DNA of 46,514 bases, from positions 1-46,514 of the forward strand of contig KV919218.1 of assembly GCA_002049455.2 (NCBI GenBank), in the 5' to 3' direction. Below the pieces are notes generated by a model, which was given only the letters and a program-made list of their open reading frames with translations, did no database searches and had not been told where the DNA came from. Shown here piece after piece: positions 42,450-46,514 of the stretch. Source of the stretch: Porphyra umbilicalis. Taxonomy: Eukaryota > Rhodophyta > Bangiophyceae > Bangiales > Bangiaceae. Each line of letters opens with the position of its first letter. Positions within the stretch are counted from its first letter, which is position 1. The translations under genes and the position numbers were made by a program.

Positions 42450-45400
42450 TCACTCTTGCCAGCCGGTGACGGCGTATCCATAGTCAAAAAAGAGCTCTTC
42501 CCCGGTACAAGCTCTCTCGCAGCGAACAGGCCGACCCGGATCTAACCACAAACACTCAGCAGTTTCGGCACGAGGTTCGCTCGCGCCTGACTGTGGTTCA
42601 CGTACCGCATGCGACTGCCGACTCGAGTGGCGTCGAGTACGACGTCCCGCTTAGCGTGTACAAGTAGCTGACACCCATCGCGTCGTACACCCGCCCTCTC
42701 GCATGTGCTTCATCGTGGGGCACGAGCTCGCCGACGTACTCCCCCACAAAGTCGCCGATGTCCGCCCGTTCCGCCGCAAAGACTCCAAAGCCGTGCGTGT
42801 CAGACCAACCCAGTACAAGCCGAGCGCGCAATCCAACTTGAACCTGAACGTTTCGACAGCGCCTGGTACCGGACTCGCCATCGGCAGCGGCCGATGGAGA
42901 CAAGTGCGCCCCGCACATCCCACAAGCGTCCGGGTCGCACTCCCGGTCGACTGCAAAGCACGGGCAATCATCCGAATCGCAGCGCGAGGGGGCCACGCAC
43001 GAGCACCAGACACGACGCGAGCAGAGGCGCGACCCACGCGCCGGTGACGGCCCCGATTGCGATGCACAGAAGGCCAAAAGAGGTCCAGCCCAGGAGCCGT
43101 CAGCCGTTGACCGCCCCGCATCGTTGACGACTTGTGCTCCACTGACCGCAGACCCGTAGCATCCGACGATGGTGGAGAGACGGCGGCCGCTTCAGGGGCT
43201 GCCGAAGACGCTTGCGCATCTTTCGTCTTGTCCGCGCTTCCCACCCACCGCACCCGAGCGCACCCACAGTACTTCTCACAGGGAATGTTCACCCGGCGCA
43301 CCTGCACACCTCGGTACTGCAACGGCCGACATGATAGCACGGTCGATAGTCCACAGCACGCCCATCGTCGTCGGTGACGCCGCTCGGAGAAAGGGAGAAG
43401 GTGGCGCCCTGCTGTCGCGGGCGTTGGGAAGAAGCAGCTTGGGACAAACAACGGTCGGACGCTCGTCGTACGACAAAGAGAGTCAGTCTCGGGCGCGTCC
43501 TCAAGTGGAGGCGTCACGAACCGCGACGCTCCTCTGGCAGCCCAACTGCCGCGATGTAGGCCGCCACAGTACGGCACGTCTGCCCTGGTACGAATGCGCC
43601 AGACGACAACTGTCGTGCTCACCCACTATTCCGCAACCAGCTCTAAGAAAAGCAACTTGGTCGGCGTCCACCCGTCGTCCCCCTCAGCGGTTCCACGCAG
43701 ATGACGGCAGGGATCCAATACGCAGTCGGGACACGCACTGGCGGCGACACCGATGGCCCCGTGGATGGCCCCGGCCAGTCGGCGCGACGCCAATGCCGAC
43801 TGAGATGGCAACGAGACACCGACATCGACTTGGGCGCTGAACGCCGCACCTTGCCCGGCCGAGGGGAGTTTCGCTCCTGCCCGCGACGGAAGGCCCGCGG
43901 CCCGACGTCCTCGCGTGCGCCTGGAGGGAGGCAAGCACGTGGGGATCGGGCGGAAGATGAACCGGGACAACGCCAGGGGTACTCGGCAATCGCTCCCTGC
44001 ATGGGGGACCATGCAAGCGGCACGCGTAGCGCAGACAAACGCGGCAGAGCAGTCGAGAGAACGTGTCCCGTTCAAAAACGGTCGTGTCCGTCCGAGGTGG
44101 CACGATGGGCACCGAAATAGGCGTTCCGGTGGAGACACGTCGAGCCACTACGTCGAGAAGAGACCCGCCTAGGGACGCTTCCGCTGCCACAGCACCAACC
44201 CCGGGCGACCGCAACGCCGAGCGCAGCTCTCGCAGTAAAGACGCGTCCGCGCGGAGACGGAGCCCCTCCTCACACGCCGCCACAACGGCGCCGGCTTGGA
44301 CAACTGCCCAGGCCCGGCTCGAGGGGCCAACACCGGCGGCCGTGGCATCGACAGCGGCGTTGTGGCACGCACGGGCGCGATGCACTGCCGGGGCGCCCAG
44401 CACCGGAAGACTTGAGCAGAGCGAAAGCCTGGTCCCGGAAGAGTCGGCAACTGGATGTGTCCCTGAAGGTTGTCGGGGCACCGAGAGGGGCGCTCCGCTG
44501 CCGAGAACAACAGCTAGGCTCACACCACCAGTGAGTTCTTCAAAGCTCTCGCGACGGGTTCTGATCGATGCCTGCTCCTCGCGCGCCCTCTCGTTGTCTC
44601 GGGCACGTCTCTCAATGAGAGCAATCGTGCGCCTGACGTTGGCTGCATTGGAGTGGAGCAGGGTGGCCAATGCGTCCACCCCCGCCGCCCCGTCGCCAAC
44701 CGTCTTCACGACAGACCAGATACCACGTCGAGTTGCGGCACGTCGCGTCCTGGACGATAGATGCAAGTAGTCGGCGGGATGGCCACCTGTGCCATCCTCC
44801 GACGCGTCGCTACCGTCGCTGTCGTCGCGCCCCACCCATCGGTCCTGCAGCGCCGCACTGGCGGCGTCAGCAAAGCTCCCAACGCGGTCCCCCATGTGGG
44901 GTACAAACATGTGCCTTGGGGCATCCTCCACTCGCCGCCACGACTGACGCACCGGTACGTAAAACGTATACGTCGGAAGCCGCTCCACCGCCGGCAGGCG
45001 CGTGACACGTACGGCACCGACGGGTAGATGCAATGGACCAGCGCGCTCAAGCCGACCGCTGTCCTCGTGCCAGTCGGTTCCACGGGCGCATGACCGTGCC
45101 GCTGACCCCGATTGCGGCCCCCCGCTGCAGTGCACGCCCGACTGGAACGCCGGACTCGCATCCGGCTCCGTTCGCCGCTTTTTCGGCGGTCTGGAACACG
45201 TCGCCCATGTACCGTCGCCACCTTCATTGTGGGGCTCTGCGGTTGATGATGAGGGCACCTCCAGATGCTTACGGTCCCCACTCGACCCCCCAATCCCCCC
45301 CCTCCCATTCCGCCATCGGTCGCCGCAAATGCGGCCGAGGGCATCGTCATCCCGACCAAGGGTCGTTGAGACGTCCACAGCTGCCTGTGCCGAACAATCA

Positions 45401-46166
45401 GCCGATGGGGGAGTGCAATCGATGTGCTCGATAGCAACGACGTCGAGCGTGGCTAGCACAGGAGCCGTGTCACTGCCAGAGGCCGAGCGCCGGGCCCACG
45501 CCAGTTGACGCACAACTGCTGCTCGGTTCACACGGATGGCCGTCTGCACCGCTGCGCGGCGGCACCGGAAAGCGTGCTGCCTCGTCAATTCGAGCACAGA
45601 GAAGGCGGTCCGACCGATGCCAGACTGAAGGGGTGCCCCCGCGCCCGACACGGCACCACAGGCCGCGCCCGACAAGGCGCCAACGCCCGCGCCCGACGGG
45701 GCAGCACCACCCGCACCCGACACGGCATCACCGCCCGCGCCCGACACGGCACCACAGGCCGCGCCCGCCAAGGCACCAACGCCCTCGCCCGACGGGGCAA
45801 GCACCCACTCGCACCCGACACGGCATCACCGCCCGCGCCCGACACGGCACCACAGGCCGCGCCCGCCAAGGCACCAACGCCCGCACCCGACGGGGCAGCA
45901 CCACCCGCACCCGACACGGCATCACCGCCCGCGCCCGACACGGCACCACGGGCCGCGCCCGACAAGGCACCAACGCCCGCACCCGACGGGGCAGCACCAC
46001 CCGCACCACACACGGCATCACCGCCCACGCCCGACACGGCAGCACCACCCGCGCCCGAAAGGGCACCACGCCCGGTGCCGGTCGGCCCGTCATCGGGCCA
46101 CTCGAGCAGGTGGTCCACAGCGAGACACTCCATTGCCGCGTCGTGCGGCGATGGGTGACAAGACAC
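42450..46166 (-). pseudogene. E(z): Enhancer-of-zeste H3K27 methyltransferase, copy 2 (complete in extent, frame broken)
   Basis: On the minus strand the gene appears to begin at Met 46166 (MSCHPSPHDAAMECLAVDHL), runs through the 96-bp Gly/Ala/Ser repeats, and continues as a long open frame 45804-43684. That frame holds the N-terminal region (RVTRLPAVERLPTYTFYVPV, HMFVPHMGDRVGSF) and the Cys motif LLCRVCLRYACRLHG that marks E(z) proteins. It then shifts frame to a SANT-like stretch (GWTPTKLLFLELVAE), is interrupted by TAG at 43623-43625, and resumes (VSTTVVVWRIRTRADVPYC). CXC and SET blocks follow in shifting frames down to the stop at 42450. SET keeps the canonical FFDYGY. Lesions: a shift in the repeats near 45800, one at about 43700-44130, the TAG, and several one-base indels in CXC/SET. 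E(z) is known from unicellular red algae. Confidence 0.8.
45640..46085 (-). repeat. 96-bp coding repeats in the E(z) N-terminus, copy 2
   Basis: About four units homologous to 28420-28784. One unit near 45797-45812 has extra bases (GCAAGCACCCACTCGCAC), which breaks the minus-strand frame. No LTR is present in this copy. Confidence 0.85.
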
Positions 46167-46514
46167 GGCAAGACACGGGAGCCTGACGAGGCGCGCGCCT
46201 CAGTGGAAGGTCAGGCAGGACGAGCGTCGGACGACATCCCCAGTGGTTCAACAGACGAATTGTTTTCACACCAAATTATGCCGTATTTCACTCTGAGAGA
46301 GCACCAACATGGGCCAATCAAAGGAGGTCCTGTGGAGAAGGCCCCCAAGTGCTGTCTCAGACGCGCATTGCGTGTTGCTGGATCGACACGAATTGAGCCT
46401 GGATCCACCTTGACGCCTCTCCTCTCAACCGCCTCGTCTCGCCACGCACGTGCATGCCACAAAGTCCACAAGAGCCCGTCCCGTGGCCTGCTCCTGTACG
46501 CGATGTTCGCCCCA
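46167..46514. other. Right edge, unique sequence upstream of E(z)
   Basis: About 350 bases beyond the E(z) start, lower in GC than the gene, presumably its promoter and 5' UTR. No second gene is recognised before the window ends. Confidence 0.4.

Larger units (their letters stand above)
29821..46010 (+). repeat. Large duplicated block, copy 2
   Basis: Second copy of the block at 14557-28784, same orientation and order. It is longer because it has seven units of the 202-bp repeat instead of one and keeps 766 bp of E(z) that copy 1 lacks. It carries many more one-base deletions in short homopolymers than copy 1, which breaks the transposase, F-box and E(z) frames. The exact right edge is hidden in the 96-bp repeats. 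Confidence 0.93.

Overview
The window is a piece of a GC-rich eukaryotic nuclear genome. Several genes have clear GT-AG introns, AATAAA signals lie behind genes, and the proteins are eukaryotic: a p24/emp24 cargo receptor, a CTD-type phosphatase, a eukaryotic-type pantothenate kinase and an Enhancer-of-zeste methyltransferase. The family-2 glycosyltransferase at the left end has a CBM48/AMPK-type glycogen-binding domain in front of a cellulose-synthase core. That architecture is known from red algal cellulose synthases, so a bangiophyte red alga (Porphyra/Pyropia-like, also GC-rich) is my best guess. It is an inference from domain order and base composition, not a proven identity.

Left part (1-14.5 kb): four ordinary single-copy genes. 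They are the CBM48-GT2 synthase (+, six exons), a p24 family protein (+), an FCP1/SCP-like phosphatase (-, one intron) and pantothenate kinase (+, reading frame broken twice in G/C homopolymers). The intergenic spaces are GC-rich, apart from a lower-GC patch at 13.9-14.5 kb.

Right part (14.55-46.1 kb): one block of about 14-16 kb present twice in the same orientation. Copy 1 runs 14557-28784 and copy 2 runs 29821 to about 46.0 kb. They are nearly identical, with scattered substitutions and many one-base indels. Each copy carries, in order: a minisatellite of 54-bp units; a DDE transposase ORF (Tc1/mariner/IS630 superfamily); about 5 kb without a recognisable gene; a 202-bp minisatellite (one unit in copy 1, seven in copy 2); a two-finger U1-type zinc-finger gene (-); an F-box gene (+); and an Enhancer-of-zeste gene (-) whose N-terminus is coded by 96-bp repeats. 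The join between the copies contains one LTR of a retrotransposon (28785-29426), a primer-binding site, the first bases of a putative gag ORF, and then a single N at 29820 where copy 2 starts abruptly. The two copies may therefore be two haplotypes scaffolded end to end rather than a true tandem duplication.

The most interesting observations come from comparing the copies. The lesions are complementary. The F-box gene has a nonsense codon in copy 1 and a missing G in copy 2. The E(z) gene in copy 1 has lost 766 bp between 5-bp microhomologies, has had its 5' end cut by the LTR, and carries Tyr for Asp in its SET FFDYGY motif. Copy 2 keeps the segment and the Asp but has frameshifts and a stop. 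The transposase is open in copy 1 and shattered in copy 2. Only the zinc-finger gene is fully open in both. I see no CRISPR array, no RNA gene and no prokaryotic operon.
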